From the NCBI GenBank assembly GCA_022495005.1, contig JAGYXB010000280.1:215212-279211 (forward strand): 64,000 nt of DNA, written 5' to 3'. The notes under the pieces are model-generated. The model had not been told where the DNA came from. It saw nothing but the letters and a program-made list of their open reading frames with translations, and ran no database searches. Shown here in pieces: positions 1 through 11,554 of this stretch; the first letter of the stretch is position 1, and each line of letters starts with the position of its first letter. The position numbers and the translations under genes were made by a program. Source of the stretch: Rhyacophila brunnea (taxonomy: Eukaryota > Arthropoda > Insecta > Trichoptera > Rhyacophilidae).

Positions 1-2010
1 AAAAATATTTAGACTCTCTTTATGGGTCTCCTCATAATGATTTTACTGTTTCACTGATTTATTAATTAAAATTCACAAAGCATAATCAGTATTCTGTAAT
101 GAGCGTGAAACTATTTCAGATAATACAAGTATTATACTACTTTTGTTCTCGGTTATTTAAAGTGGTAATCATGTGAAAAGGTCAAATGTAATATGTTAAT
201 TATTATGGGCAATAAATCTAGCCAATCACGACGCTCCTTAAATGAGGGTGGACCTACGGACGGGATCTTTTTACCGGGAGGATATTCACATGGGAGAGAC
301 ATTTAGAAGATGCGGAATATAAACATAAAAATGGACTGTGCAGCTCATTTTCATTCGAAAATATCAATTAATAAAAAATTAAAAAAAATTATAGAGCTAA
401 ACAGTTTATATGGCGACAAATTATTTACATCCGCGGTCAAACGAATGTGTCACGGTAACAGATAACTATATAGTTAACTCGAGTCTTGATAAAAATACAA
501 ATTGTTCAGGGATAATGGATAATTAAGTCAAAATATCCCACTTGCATTTATTATAACTGAGCTGAAAAAATATAAAAAAAATATACTACCATGTAAATAT
601 AGGTACCATGTATTGAGAAACGCTTTAATTCAAACTGAAACACTTAACGCAATGATGAGAAACTTTTCTTTTGACTAGAGCCAAATTAAATACCAACAAT
701 TTTTTGGGGGCGTTTTTTTAAAATAAAACTATATTCAGTTACATATTATAACATAACATAAATTATAATATGTATTTCTCCACCGTTGATCCTTTTAATA
801 ATTCACCTGTTTCATTTAAACATGCTATCTCCAAAATTTTGTATAAATAGATATATAATGTATTTACTTATACATATATAATATATATTTTTTTTTATTT
901 TTTGTTAATTTTTTATTTTTCTTTATTATCTTTTGTATATCATTTAATTATTCATTATTCTTCCTCATTTTTCTCATGTAATCTTTTATGCAATTTCTTT
1001 ATATTTATGTTATTTGTACTCTCTATCTTGTTAGGCTTAACTATATTATAATGTATATATGGATACTTTGCTGGTTGCAATAACTTTCTATAATTATATT
1101 TTAAATTTCTATAATCAATATGTAACTGTTTGTTTTTCTTAATAAATAATAAATAAAAAAACTTCGGAGGCAGGAAGTCATAATAAATGTTTGTCATTCA
1201 AAATTATATAACGTAACACAATCAAAATGTAGGTACCTATGTATGCATATAATGCCATTAGAAAAAATGCAGTTAAACAAAATATGCCATCCGATTTTAC
1301 AGTGTGTCAATATTATTGCATAGGTACTATAGTATCGAGTATTATTTGGAATGCTCTGCATCCACAGCATATATGAAGCGCACGTCACTGATACGCACAC
1401 TTAATATATTATATTGTATATAAATCAATTATCATACAATTATACCTATATATTCTTCGACAAGAAAATTCTTTAATAGACCGTAGATCGCTCGTCACTG
1501 GTAAAATGAAAACACTTTTCGCTTTCATTTCTATAATTTATAACATGATAAAGAAGAAAATATTATAATATCTTGTTCAATTATATATTTTTATTTTTTA
1601 CTTTTTCGTAGGGTGGGTAATTTTTATTCCGTCATGGTTAATATAATAAACTAGTTATAAAATAAAGGTATTCTCGCAAAATTAATATTTTCTCAATTTA
1701 TGCTTTTGCCATTCTTGTGGGAACACAATAAATATTATTCATCTAATTAAAAGCGGCCAAGTTATTGACATAATAATCCTGTTCAAATATTGTAGGGTTT
1801 TATAATAGTTGGTTCAGGCAAACTTTCTTTCCACAGCGTAAATAATATTGTTTTGCAAGTGTGAACAAATATTTGACGATGATATATCGAAGATTATCTA
1901 GAAAGCACTTCAACAAACTAGATTATCTACTATATAAAACTAAAATAAATATATTATAAGTAACTATATAAAAACAATTTATATTATTTATATTGGAGCA
2001 TTGATAGATG
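1..2010. other. AT-rich intergenic DNA, nothing recognised
   Basis: This stretch is AT-rich and carries only short chance reading frames with no family resemblance. I see no splice-bounded coding segment, RNA gene or clear inverted repeat. It ends where the left arm of the long inverted-repeat element begins. Confidence 0.5.
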
Positions 2011-2620
2011 GCAGGATCCCATAGACTTTTTGTATACATAATATGCGAAACGCATTCTGACAATTGGAATAGGTTCTAGGGGTCACAAAGATATATAATG
2101 TCGATGTTGTCAGGCGATATTAGTGGTCAATTTTTATTATTGAGGTTTCATTTTTTTTTCTTATAACCCACCAAAAATTGTTCTGAGTTCTTCAATAAAA
2201 CCAAGTCCGAATCAAGGATTGATTAAAAATGCAATAATTGTACCATGCCATTGGCATGGTCATAGAACGGTTCGTCCCATTTGAAAAAATAAAAATAGCA
2301 GGTAGTGCAATGTGCTCAAAATTATCGATTCGTAGGATCCTCCTTGCCTTAAATTATTTTATTTAGTAGCATTTTTGTATAGATTCACCCAAATTAGTTT
2401 ATTTACTATATCTATGCATGTGACATTAGTTTTAGTATTATGGTTAATCCATAAACAGTGTAGGTTGCATATATAGGTAGGTTAATAAATGAAATAACGA
2501 TAACCACTAACCACACTAAGTACACATTTATTTTTTAAAAAAAAAGAAACAACAAGTCAAGTGTTCAAACTGTTGTAAGTATCATGATCACAGTTTTTAC
2601 AAACACTACTTACACATTTG
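2011..2620 (+). repeat. Left inverted-repeat arm, outer part
   Basis: This part matches the reverse complement of about 5401-6011 almost throughout. It ends in the first copy of the target duplication ACTTACACATTTG (2608-2620), where the LINE entered. The same arm resumes at 4384. Confidence 0.88.
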
Positions 2621-4356
2621 TTAGGAAGGGTTTCAAGCCTCGTATCACAATGTGCAAGGATGACAATGGCATGATACTCACAGAAAAGCACCGTATTCTT
2701 GCCCGGTGGGTGGGTTTCTTTGATCAACATTTAAATACCCCCCATAATGATGCCGGCAACACTAACATTAATACTCATGACCAGGAATCAGTACAAAGTG
2801 GCATGGATGATAACGAAGAACCACCGACATTAAATGAGGTAAAAGGTGCCATGTCAAGGTTAAAAACAAACAAATCACCTGGAATAGATAACCTCCAGAG
2901 TGAATTAATAAAATGTGGGGTAGAAAGCCTGCTCAAACATTTACATAGCCTAATCCACCAAGTATGGACTTCAGAAAAGATGCCAGAAGAGTGGAAGGAT
3001 GGGCTGATTTGTCCCCTGCACAAGAAAGGAGACCAACTAGAATGTAGTAACTACAGAGGGGTGACACTCCTTAACTCTGCATATAAACTGTTGTCAATTC
3101 TGATATTCCAGCGGCTGGAACCCATTGTAGAAGGAATACTCGGGCACTACCAAGGAGGCTTTCGACGAGGGAGATCATGTGTTACTCAAATATTCACTCT
3201 AAGGCAGATTCTAGAAAAGACCACTGAATTCAATATTAACACATATCACCTGTTCATCGATTTTAAGGCAGCTTATGATAGCATTAATCGATACCGGCTA
3301 TACGAAGCAATGCGAGAATTTGAAATTCCGACGAAAATAATTAAACTTGTAGAGATGACAATGACACCAGTACAATGCCGGGTAAAGCTTCAAGCGGAAA
3401 TATCCGAGCCATTTATATCACTGAATGGCCTAAGGCAAGGTGACGCTCTGGCATGCCTTCTTTTCAATATTGCGCTAGAAAAGGCGATACGGGATGCAAA
3501 GATTGATGCCCGTGGCAGCGGCACGATATTTACTAAGCCTGTGCAGCTGCTGGCGTATGCCGATGATATCGACATCATTGCCATATCAGAATTGGCGCTG
3601 AAAAGGGCATTCACAGCACTAGAAGCCTCTGCCAAAAGAATGGGTTTACAAATAAACGAGGCAAAAACTAAATACATGCCTGTCTATGTCACACCACGAG
3701 AAGTCGCACCAAAGTTAGATATTGGTGCATACAAGTTTGATACGGTCGACAGTTTCATATACCTTGGATCTCTTGTAACTCGACATAATGATATTACAGA
3801 AGAAATCAACAAGAAAATCATGTCTGCGAATAAATGCTACTTTGGTCTGTTAAGACATTTTAAGTCCCGCTTACTATCTCGTCGAACTAAAAGCACTCTT
3901 TACAAAACACTTGTAAAGCCAGTGCTCACCTACGCATCGGAAACCTGGACATTAACTCTGCGAAATGAACGAGCCCTGAACATCTTTGAAAGAAAAATTC
4001 TCCGCCGTATATATGGACCGATCAGGGATGGCACCAATTGGAGGAGAAGATATAATGCTGAGCTCTACGGACTGTAAGAAGATTGCAGCGCAGTTCAATC
4101 AATTAAGATTGGGAGATTGCGATGGCTAGGTCATGTGCACCGTATGAATGACAATAAACCGGCAAAGAGAGTGATGGCCAGCAATCCAATAGGACGTAGA
4201 AGAAGAGGGAGGCCAAAGATTCGCTGGTTAGATGGAGCTGCCAGTGACTGCCGTATTCTGGGGGTACCAAATTGGAAAGCGGCCACACTGGATAGGGACA
4301 GGTGGAGGGAGCTGTTGGAGGAGGCCAGGACCCACACCGGGTTGTCGCGCTCCTGA
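2584..4356 (+). pseudogene. LINE reverse transcriptase ORF, truncated and broken by one in-frame stop
   Basis: The encoded enzyme would copy LINE RNA into DNA at a chromosomal nick. The frame opens at ATG 2584, but its first dozen codons belong to the host transposon arm; retrotransposon sequence begins at 2621. Recognisable RT motifs in order are LYEAM-flanked LFIDFKAAYDSI (motif A with the catalytic Asp), LRQGDALACLLFNIALE (motif B), LLAYADDIDIIA (YADD, motif C), NEAKTKYM and IYLGSLVT. The frame stops at TAA 4075-4077. The same frame stays open from 4078 to TGA 4354-4356 and encodes the usual C-terminal region (RLRWLGHVHRM, GRRRRGRPKIRWLDG, DRDRWRELLEEARTHTGL). So a single nonsense codon separates the RT core from its tail. 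With no endonuclease domain it could not be autonomous. Confidence 0.9.
2608..2620. repeat. 13-bp target-site duplication, left copy
   Basis: ACTTACACATTTG occurs here and again at 4371-4383, exactly flanking the LINE. The other arm holds one copy with one change (reverse complement of 5401-5413, ACTTACCCATTTG), which is the unoccupied site. Confidence 0.9.
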
Positions 4357-4370
4357 TGATGATGATGATG
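2621..4370 (+). mobile_element. 5'-truncated non-LTR retrotransposon (RTE-like LINE)
   Basis: This is a 1,750-base retrotransposon copy bounded by the 13-bp target duplications at 2608-2620 and 4371-4383. It has a reverse transcriptase domain and C-terminal region but no apurinic endonuclease domain, so the 5' part was lost, as is usual for incomplete target-primed reverse transcription. The 3' end is a short TGA/GAT microsatellite tail rather than poly(A). The element lies inside the left arm of the 2011-6011 transposon and is therefore younger than it. RTE-like is my best guess from the residues around the catalytic motifs and the C-terminal GHVHRM / RRGRPKIRW region; a jockey- or R1-related clade is not excluded without a phylogeny. 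Confidence 0.9.
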
Positions 4371-4383
4371 ACTTACACATTTG
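4371..4383. repeat. 13-bp target-site duplication, right copy
   Basis: ACTTACACATTTG here matches 2608-2620 exactly. It directly follows the GATGATGATGATG tail of the LINE and restores the interrupted inverted-repeat arm. Confidence 0.9.
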
Positions 4384-4627
4384 CACAATGATATACATGT
4401 CAAAGCCGATTTCTTATAACTACATGATAATGTACGGCAGTTAGAATTAGATTTGCGTGGTTTAACTAAATAATTTGGTAGAGGTTCATTAAGTCATGTG
4501 TCTTGGATACAAATTATTTTCTAGTAACTCATAGCCAAGTTGTAGGAAATCAATAGGCTCAAATAGTGGATCAGATGAGCTTTTCCATAAATAAACTTGT
4601 GCTGAATCCTTTAAACAGTGTAAATAC
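4384..4627 (+). repeat. Left inverted-repeat arm, inner part
   Basis: This part matches the reverse complement of about 5159-5400, with small differences. Similarity stops after GTAAATAC, which sets the inner boundary of the arm. Confidence 0.85.
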
Positions 4628-5158
4628 AATGAATCATATATACATATCACTCTTGACAAATTTAAACTAAATCCAATATTTTGGGAAATAAATTTATATC
4701 GAAGTTCATCCGCTGTTGTTTTTTGTTTACATTATAAGTAAGTGCAAACTTTTTCCAGGTCTTGAAACAGATGTAGTCTCCAACAATCCATTTCCTTAAG
4801 CTGAAAGTGCATCCTGAACAAAACTCATTGACGAGATGGTTAAAGCTTGTTTTTTTTGTACCTATGCGACTAGTGGTTTTGCAGGCGGCAAGAATGTAAT
4901 GCTGGCAAAAAATTACAAATATTTTTGCCAAGAGATTCAGCTGCCAAATGGCATCCTAAAACACGGGATTTCTTCTGAGATCCCTCAAACCATAATTTAC
5001 GTTTAAGTTTATTCCAGAAATAAATGCCCAAGATTAAAACATCTGTATCGAGACTGTGATAATCTCCAAATTTTGCATTTTTACAGCATGCGATATATGA
5101 CAGAACATTCTAGCCTGCTTCTACTGCTGCGTTCTGCTTCTCCAAGGCTTACATACAA
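4628..5158. other. Unique centre of the long inverted-repeat element
   Basis: This segment lies between the two arms and has no inverted partner. On the minus strand it holds one frame of 89 codons (4662-4931) with several Cys and basic residues. No transposase signature is visible. It may be the eroded remnant of a coding region. Confidence 0.5.
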
Positions 5159-6011
5159 GTATTTACACTGTTTAAGGCCTTCAGCACAAGTTTATTTATG
5201 GAAAAGCTCATCTGATCCACTATTGAGCCTATTGATTTCCTATAACTTGGCTATGAGTTACGAAAACATAATTTGTATCCAAGACAAATGACGAATGAAC
5301 CTCAACCAAACTATTAAGTTAAATCATGCAAATGTAATTCTAACTGCCGTACATTATCATTTAGTTATAAGAAATCAGCTTTGACATGTATATCATTGCG
5401 CAAATGGGTAAGTAGTGTTTGTAAAAACTGTGATCATGATACGAGTACTTAAAGCAGTTTGAACACTTGACTTGTTGTTTCTTTTTTTTAATAAATGTGT
5501 ACTTAGTGTGGTTAGTAGTTATCGTTATTTCATTTATTCACCTACCTATATATGCAACCTACACTGTTTCTGGATTAACCATAATAATAAAACTAATGTC
5601 ACATGCATAAATATAGTAAATAAACCAATCTGGGTGATTCTATACAAAAATGCTACTAAATAAAATAATTTAAGGCAAGGAGGATCCTACGAATCGATAA
5701 TTTTTAACACATTGCACTACCCGCTATTTTAATTTTTTCAAATGGGACGAACCGTTCTACGACCATGCCGATAGCATGGTACAATTATTGCATTTTCAAT
5801 CAATCCTCGATTCGGACTTGGTTTTATTGAAGAACTGAGAACAATTTTTGGTGAGTTATAAGAAAAAAAATTAAAACCTCAATAAAAAAAATTGACCACT
5901 AATATCGCTTGGCAACATCGACATTATATATCTTTGTGACCTCTAGAACCTATTCCGATTATCAGAATGCGTTCCACATATTATGTATACGAAAAATCTA
6001 TGGGATCCTGC
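5159..6011 (-). repeat. Right inverted-repeat arm (holds the LINE-free site)
   Basis: This is the reverse-complement partner of the left arm. It is contiguous where the left arm is split, with a single ACTTACCCATTTG-type site at 5401-5413. Frames in it (for example 5073-5291) are not genes. Confidence 0.88.
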
Positions 6012-7250
6012 ACTATAAGCTCTTGTTTATTATCACTAACTTTTGAGGCTTCTTTTTTACGTTTATGAAATAAATTCTGCGTAATTTACAGATGCGGACG
6101 AGTTGACGACGTGAGTCGAAATGATCCGACGAGGACGGATTGAGTGAATATGCAATACAAATTTAATTACAGCAATTTTAATCATTAGTCTGTCTCTTTG
6201 GCTTCATTTATATGGAAATATTTAAATAATAAACCCAAAAATCTAAACATTGGCAAAAATATTATGTTTCTATGAAAATGCAAAATATGACATGACGTAC
6301 GTTTTGATATGACACAATATGTTTCTTTATCTCAACAACTATACAATTTGGAAAGATTCTGACGACATCTAGAAATCAATGTTAGTAAGTACATACCGAT
6401 TGTGATTGATTCTAATTTACAAAAGATGGTTGCCAATATCGACGGAATTTGAAATAACACTTCAGTTACGTCATGTCTCGTTAAGATACGTGAGTGCATT
6501 GGTAGCATAAATGATTAAATGGTAATTCAGTGATTCTTGAGTCACTGGTCATGGTTATGAGTTCAAGAGCCATTTATTGTGGGTAAACATTTTTATTTTT
6601 TAAATATATATATTATATAGATTTTCAATAAGTAGTATGGTTGTAAAAGTGAAAATTATTATGTATTCCGTTGGTATATATTATTTAATCAAATTACAGA
6701 TCTTTTGATATTTAACTAAGTACTAAATTAACCATACATAATAATATAACATTAATGGCATTACGAATACTTATAAATAAATGTAATATCAAACCAATAT
6801 TATTATTATGGTTATCGTTTTAATTTGTTTAGCTTTTGATAAGACAAGTTAACCACGATAAGAGATTTCAGCTCTTAATGATTGGTACCTTACGTATAAT
6901 TAAATTAATCTATACGAGCAACGTATTGTGGCATTCGTGAAACGATAAACCTAACAATGGTATATTGTTGGAAAGTAAAGTTTAATGAAGCAAATAAGAT
7001 TTTTTATCAAAATTTTCTTGATTTAATTTCTCTTCAGAATATTAATTATACTTCTACTTATAATTTTACTGAATAGGCAAAACCACATAAATGATTTTTT
7101 GCGTTTTGTACACTTTGTGTACTCTTATTTTCTACCAAATCTACGCAATGCTTTATATCTTTAATACAACGTTTTAATCTAGGTAAACGTCACATGCTTC
7201 GTTCGAAAACAGGCACGTTTGATTGACAAAATATATTGTGAAGTATTTAT
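6012..7250. other. Intergenic; small GC-richer hairpin near 6095-6150
   Basis: Mostly AT-rich. Around 6095-6150 is a GC-richer patch with GACGAG repeated three times and a small stem (ATCCG / CGGAT). A tRNA-like patch near 6500-6580 (GAGTTCAAGAGCC resembles a B box) could be an old SINE head but is too degenerate to call. Confidence 0.4.
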
Positions 7251-7253
7251 GTC

Positions 7254-7288
7254 ACACCTTAACAGCCAACCTCCACCCTTCGCCACTG
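7254..7288. repeat. Solo end of the CAGTGGCGAAGGG MITE family
   Basis: AACAGCCAACCTCCACCC followed by TTCGCCACTG is the terminal repeat seen at both ends of the 25333-25740 and 47366-47934 elements. No partner end lies within several hundred bases, so this is a truncated copy. Confidence 0.6.
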
Positions 7289-9480
7289 GTACCTACCTAA
7301 TAATTTATTTAAAAATAAAATTAGCCGTGGCAGTTTGCCTATTCAAATATAAATGTATTCTTATTACTTTATGATAAATAAACGTACGGCAAACTATTCG
7401 TCAATTTTATCTGTATAAAAAATGCACAGCGAGAAAATAGTACCTATGTCAGAAGTTATAGTTATCGGCACTTATTGACTTTATCCTAAAGACGACTCTA
7501 AACGACTCGGAATGTTTATTTACAAATGGCGCACATTTATCTGACATATTCCGTAGAAAACTTATACTTTACAGAAATATTCTCCAGTCTACACACATAT
7601 GTGCAAGTGACAGATGTTTACTCGTATAGTGATATTAAATTTGTATCATCCTGAGATCAAGAATAAGTATAGAGACATGATATTGTCTGGATATGTGTGC
7701 GGACCTTTACAGCTGTATGTTTTAATACGGTTAAATTTAGGTAAAATAAATTTTACACATATTAGGATCTCATTTATCTGGATATCTAATATTATATGGA
7801 CTACAAAATCGGGTTTCCTCTCCGACACAATACTTTTTATACCTTACCGTTAATCTGTCACAAAATAATTGTGATTTCGTTCAATACTTTACAATATGTA
7901 CTCGATATGCTAATACTGCACTGTAAACATCTGTCAAACTATTATGAGAGTATCCTATCATTTGTTTTCTCACGACCTGATTAAAATAAACGTTTCCTTT
8001 ATTTTCAAATTTATAATTTACGTTTACGTGTATATTTTCTCTCACTTAATCCTTTTCAATACGTATTTTTCCTGTTTCGCTTTCTCCCACACACTTATAT
8101 ATGTTTTTTTATAGGTAGATAAATTAAAATAAATATAAATGTAATAGTGAAAATATTAGAGAATGTACTGTATTAGCGCATTACAACATGTTTTTATTTT
8201 TGTCAGTTTGGTTACTAAATTTCTATACAATACAGCTAACAATAGTATTAAATCGCAATATAATATATAAATCGCTAATAAAATGGCTTCACGACAGTGA
8301 ATTCTATGCTTACGTTTTGATTGATTCTATCTTTCTCTAACTCACACCTTTATCGAAAACGTTCTTTGTCACACTCGTTTCCTGGTTTTATTCATATCGT
8401 AATATAAAATATGTATTGTACCAGAAACATACATATTGAAAAAAAATCTTGAAAATATATAAATTCTGGGCGACACTTGAACCACATCCACCGGATTCGA
8501 TTCAATATGTTTGAGGAATTTAGCCACCTGCACTATACATAATAACGACTAAATTTTATTAACCAATAACTATAATGTCAGATGTATTTATCAAATTCCA
8601 TTAGATTGTGTGTATATTTCCCAATTATGTATGTTCAATAAATAAGAAGATCCTACAACATACTTGATATTGTCAATTATTCATTTGAAAAAAAAATACG
8701 TTAATATATAATAATATGTTTATTTACTGTGAACGTACAACATTATGTTGATATATGAAAATGATTAATTAATTCAGCAGGTCTCTCCCTTAGTAATCTA
8801 ATGTTATACACTTGTGTACTCTCCACTTTTATTAGTTGTTTTTTGATACGCAAAACAGAAATACATGGAGCTTTCTGTTACAAAAAGCTCTTCAAATTGT
8901 AAGCATAAATAATATAATATGATACTAATGTAATCAAATTCTTTGAAGTGTAAACCTTCTACTTACCAGTAAAGGAATGAAAATACCCAGAGTAAAGCAA
9001 TGGAGCGTAATTGAGGATATATTATTTCCCACGAGATTATGAATAGATAAACTTCTGACATTAATTTGGACATTAGGGATCAACTAAGTAGGTATCCATA
9101 TATTCGGTGAGAGTGGGTGAAATGTCCAAATTACTTTGTGTGCCTTTGTAGGTATATATTTGCAAAATTATACCAGCCATAAGCTCAGAAAAAAAAAATT
9201 GTATTTATGCTGTTGGTATTTGTGTACCTTATTCCTATAGTATCTTTCTTTCAATTTTTCCAATTCATCGTATACTAGGTGGAAATTCATTATTTTTTAT
9301 TCACCACATACGACACGTGTCCTCATCAAGCAACAGTATTGCATTCAATGCTACTCAGATTTTTAGGAAGGAAATAGCTTTGTAATATGAGAAAGAGGCG
9401 TCTGAAAAAATCCAAATCACAATTAAGTAGAGCTATTTATAAGGGTGGGTTTTAAGCTTTTAGCTTTTGCTGATTAATTT
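7289..9480. other. Intergenic, nothing recognised
   Basis: AT-rich DNA with short chance frames only. A GGATTCGATTC patch near 8500 resembles a Pol III B box but lacks a convincing A box. Confidence 0.4.
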
Positions 9481-9489
9481 AGTCATCAG

Positions 9490-9730
9490 TTAATCATCAG
9501 AGTATCGATAACTTTAAATTTCTGGTAGGGACATCACGAGAGATGGCAGTTTGCAAAGAAAACTCGCTATTTGAATGGGAATAGCTTGAGCAATATCTAG
9601 CTCGATGAATAAATGCCGCCTATTCGAAGTTTGCATTCTGATGGTAGAAAAACCGTACACTGACTGAGCTTTGAAAATAGATGTTTCCGGTGAATACTAC
9701 GACTGACTTCAATAGTAACGAAAAGATAAG
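9490..9730 (+). pseudogene. Possible very old LINE reverse transcriptase relic
   Basis: GATAACTTTAAATTTCTGG reads DNFKFL, and about 100 bases later a frame reads NKCRLFEV. Both sit at the spacing of the region after motif C in the 2621-4370 LINE (DSFIYLGS then NKCYFGLL). Several shifts and stops separate them. Similarity is weak and the call rests on motif order only. Confidence 0.3.
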
Positions 9731-10929
9731 TGTGGACCATACAGCGTGTAGTCACTTTAAAAGTAAAAAAGTGACATTAAACCTGGCTTGACTTTTTTCA
9801 AGCCAACCCCTGACGGCCTTAAAAGCCGGGATACTATCATTTCACAAGACTTGTGAGCGACAAGGATTCTTGGAAGAAAATAGAATGAGAAGAAGATTAT
9901 TTAGAAATCAGTTTGAGCTTCATTGTTTAAGTGTACCATTAGGAATTATTAAAAATATGGCTTACAAGAAACCTTCATAAATAGCTACTTTATTTTATTA
10001 TCACTAGTGTATCGTATTGAACAATTAATTATAATATAAGAAGTATCTTAGACTGTCTACGAGAATTGATTTAAAATCAGTCTTATAAGCCTGTTATATA
10101 TGCTAATATACCTATTTGGTTTATATTGGATCCAGGTAAATATAATGGCATACAAATTTCAAACATATTTCACATACCTAGTTAAATGGATTTGAACAAC
10201 TGACTCTAGTGTCAATTGCTCAATATGCTATTTCTGTGATTACTGTGTTTACTGTGTGATTAAATTTTTCATTTTGCTGAAAATATCTAGCTATTGTTAT
10301 AGTTAGCTACAAAACATAGTAACAAAAAAAAGGACATAAAATCCGTATTCGCACTTAGGGTGTATTTTTAAATTTCTACGTTTGGCCGTTTGCGTAGGTA
10401 CCTACGAGTAGACATTAAAAGTTTGAGAAATATTTTTTGCTTCCGAAAATACACAAAACAACAGCGCTGGACTGGCAAAGAGATATAATTTCGCGTTGTG
10501 TAAAATAAAATTTATTTGAGAAATTTTGGCGAGCGATGCAGACACTCTGCCCTCTGAGTTACGTAACCTAAAAAATACAATCAATACTTCAGCAATCGTA
10601 AGGAGCATTATTTCTTACTTTGTACTGCAATTTGATTTTCGTTTACTTTGATACCTAATATGTTTTGTTGACTCTTAATAATTTTATACACTAAGGTAAA
10701 TAATTATTAGAATTATTATGTACCCACTACAAATGGGGTATCAATATCGTTGTGCCAGTTTGGTGATTTAATTTAAAACGATCACAAAATTGTGGTACGA
10801 ATAAAATTTATAATATAGACAATGTGGTAATTTAAATTTAAATTGATACATAACTAAACCGATTAAAATATTATAAACAAAAGCAAAGCAATAACTGTGG
10901 TCTTAATGATTAAACGAGCAGGAACAATC

Positions 10930-10932
<3 letters not shown>

Positions 10933-10970
<38 letters not shown>
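10933..10970. repeat. (TA)n microsatellite
   Basis: An uninterrupted AT dinucleotide run of about 38 bases. Confidence 0.95.
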
Positions 10971-10973
<3 letters not shown>

Positions 10974-11093
10974 AAACTTAGGAGCAGATTTTATGTTTAC
11001 ATATCTAGTTATGCTTTAGACAGGATTTAAACATGCAACTTTATTTGTATGAAAAATAATTATAATCATTCATACCTATTTTACCACGTTTTT

Positions 11094-11552
11094 CTTAGCT
11101 CGTATTCTTGTTTATCCGGTGGTCGTTTATCCAGTACAAATCTTGCAATCGATTTTTAACTGATTTTCCGACTAGCTAGACATTTGAAACTTTTAGAATA
11201 TATCAGAACACGATGCCAATGCATTCTTTTAATACTTTTAGCCATCTGTAAGTAGAATTGAATTCATTTTCAGTTAATTCTATTTTGTATTTGTTTGTAA
11301 TTGTTATTTCGGAAGAAATCCGTAATCCAATCGACTATTATTGGTTACTAAGGGGGTGGTCCTAGCAACTAAATTAATAATATATACGTGTGTTACTATG
11401 GAAATCAAAATTACATTTTAGTATTCTATATTTGTTTGTTTGTTGGAAAATAGCAAAAAAATGATTTGTTGACAATTGCCTTATTTGTCCTAAATTATTA
11501 ATACATATAATTGTCAAGTTTATATGATTCAACAGAAAATTTAAAAACGTGG
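11094..11552. mobile_element. MITE with CMACGTTTTT termini and TA target duplication, copy 1
   Basis: The ends are short inverted repeats (CCACGTTTTT at the left, AAAAACGTGG at the right), each bordered by TA (11092-11093 and 11553-11554). The interior closely matches 44397-44797, including TTAGCTCGTATT, GTCCAGTACAAATCTTGCAA and CGGAAGAAATCCGTAATCCA. No coding capacity is visible. A TA duplication fits a Tc1/mariner-mobilised element. Confidence 0.75.
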
Positions 11553-11554
11553 TA

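Larger units (their letters stand above)
2011..6011. mobile_element. Long-terminal-inverted-repeat (foldback-like) transposon, class unknown, interrupted by a LINE
   Basis: The two ends are long inverted copies of each other. The left arm runs 2011-4627 once the inserted LINE (2621-4370 plus one target-duplication copy) is removed, about 855 bases; the right arm is 5159-6011, about 853 bases. Both outer ends begin GCAGGATCCCATAGA when read inward, and similarity by eye is around 90% with small indels. The unique centre (about 4628-5158) holds an 89-codon minus-strand frame (4662-4931) that I cannot assign. No flanking target duplication is obvious (left flank TTGATAGATG, right flank ACTATAAGCT). 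Foldback, Galileo/P-like and other long-TIR DNA elements share this architecture, but no transposase motif lets me choose. The arms have diverged enough to suggest an old insertion. Confidence 0.85.

Noticed and set aside
5073..5291. Plus-strand 72-codon frame
   Set aside because: It lies mostly within the right arm of the inverted-repeat element; the mirrored sequence in the left arm does not keep the frame.
6090..6155. Possible hammerhead ribozyme (TTGACGA ... GTCGAAAT)
   Set aside because: The core begins TTGACGA rather than CTGANGA, stem II does not close properly, and no stem I partner is found. It is kept only as a GC-richer hairpin.
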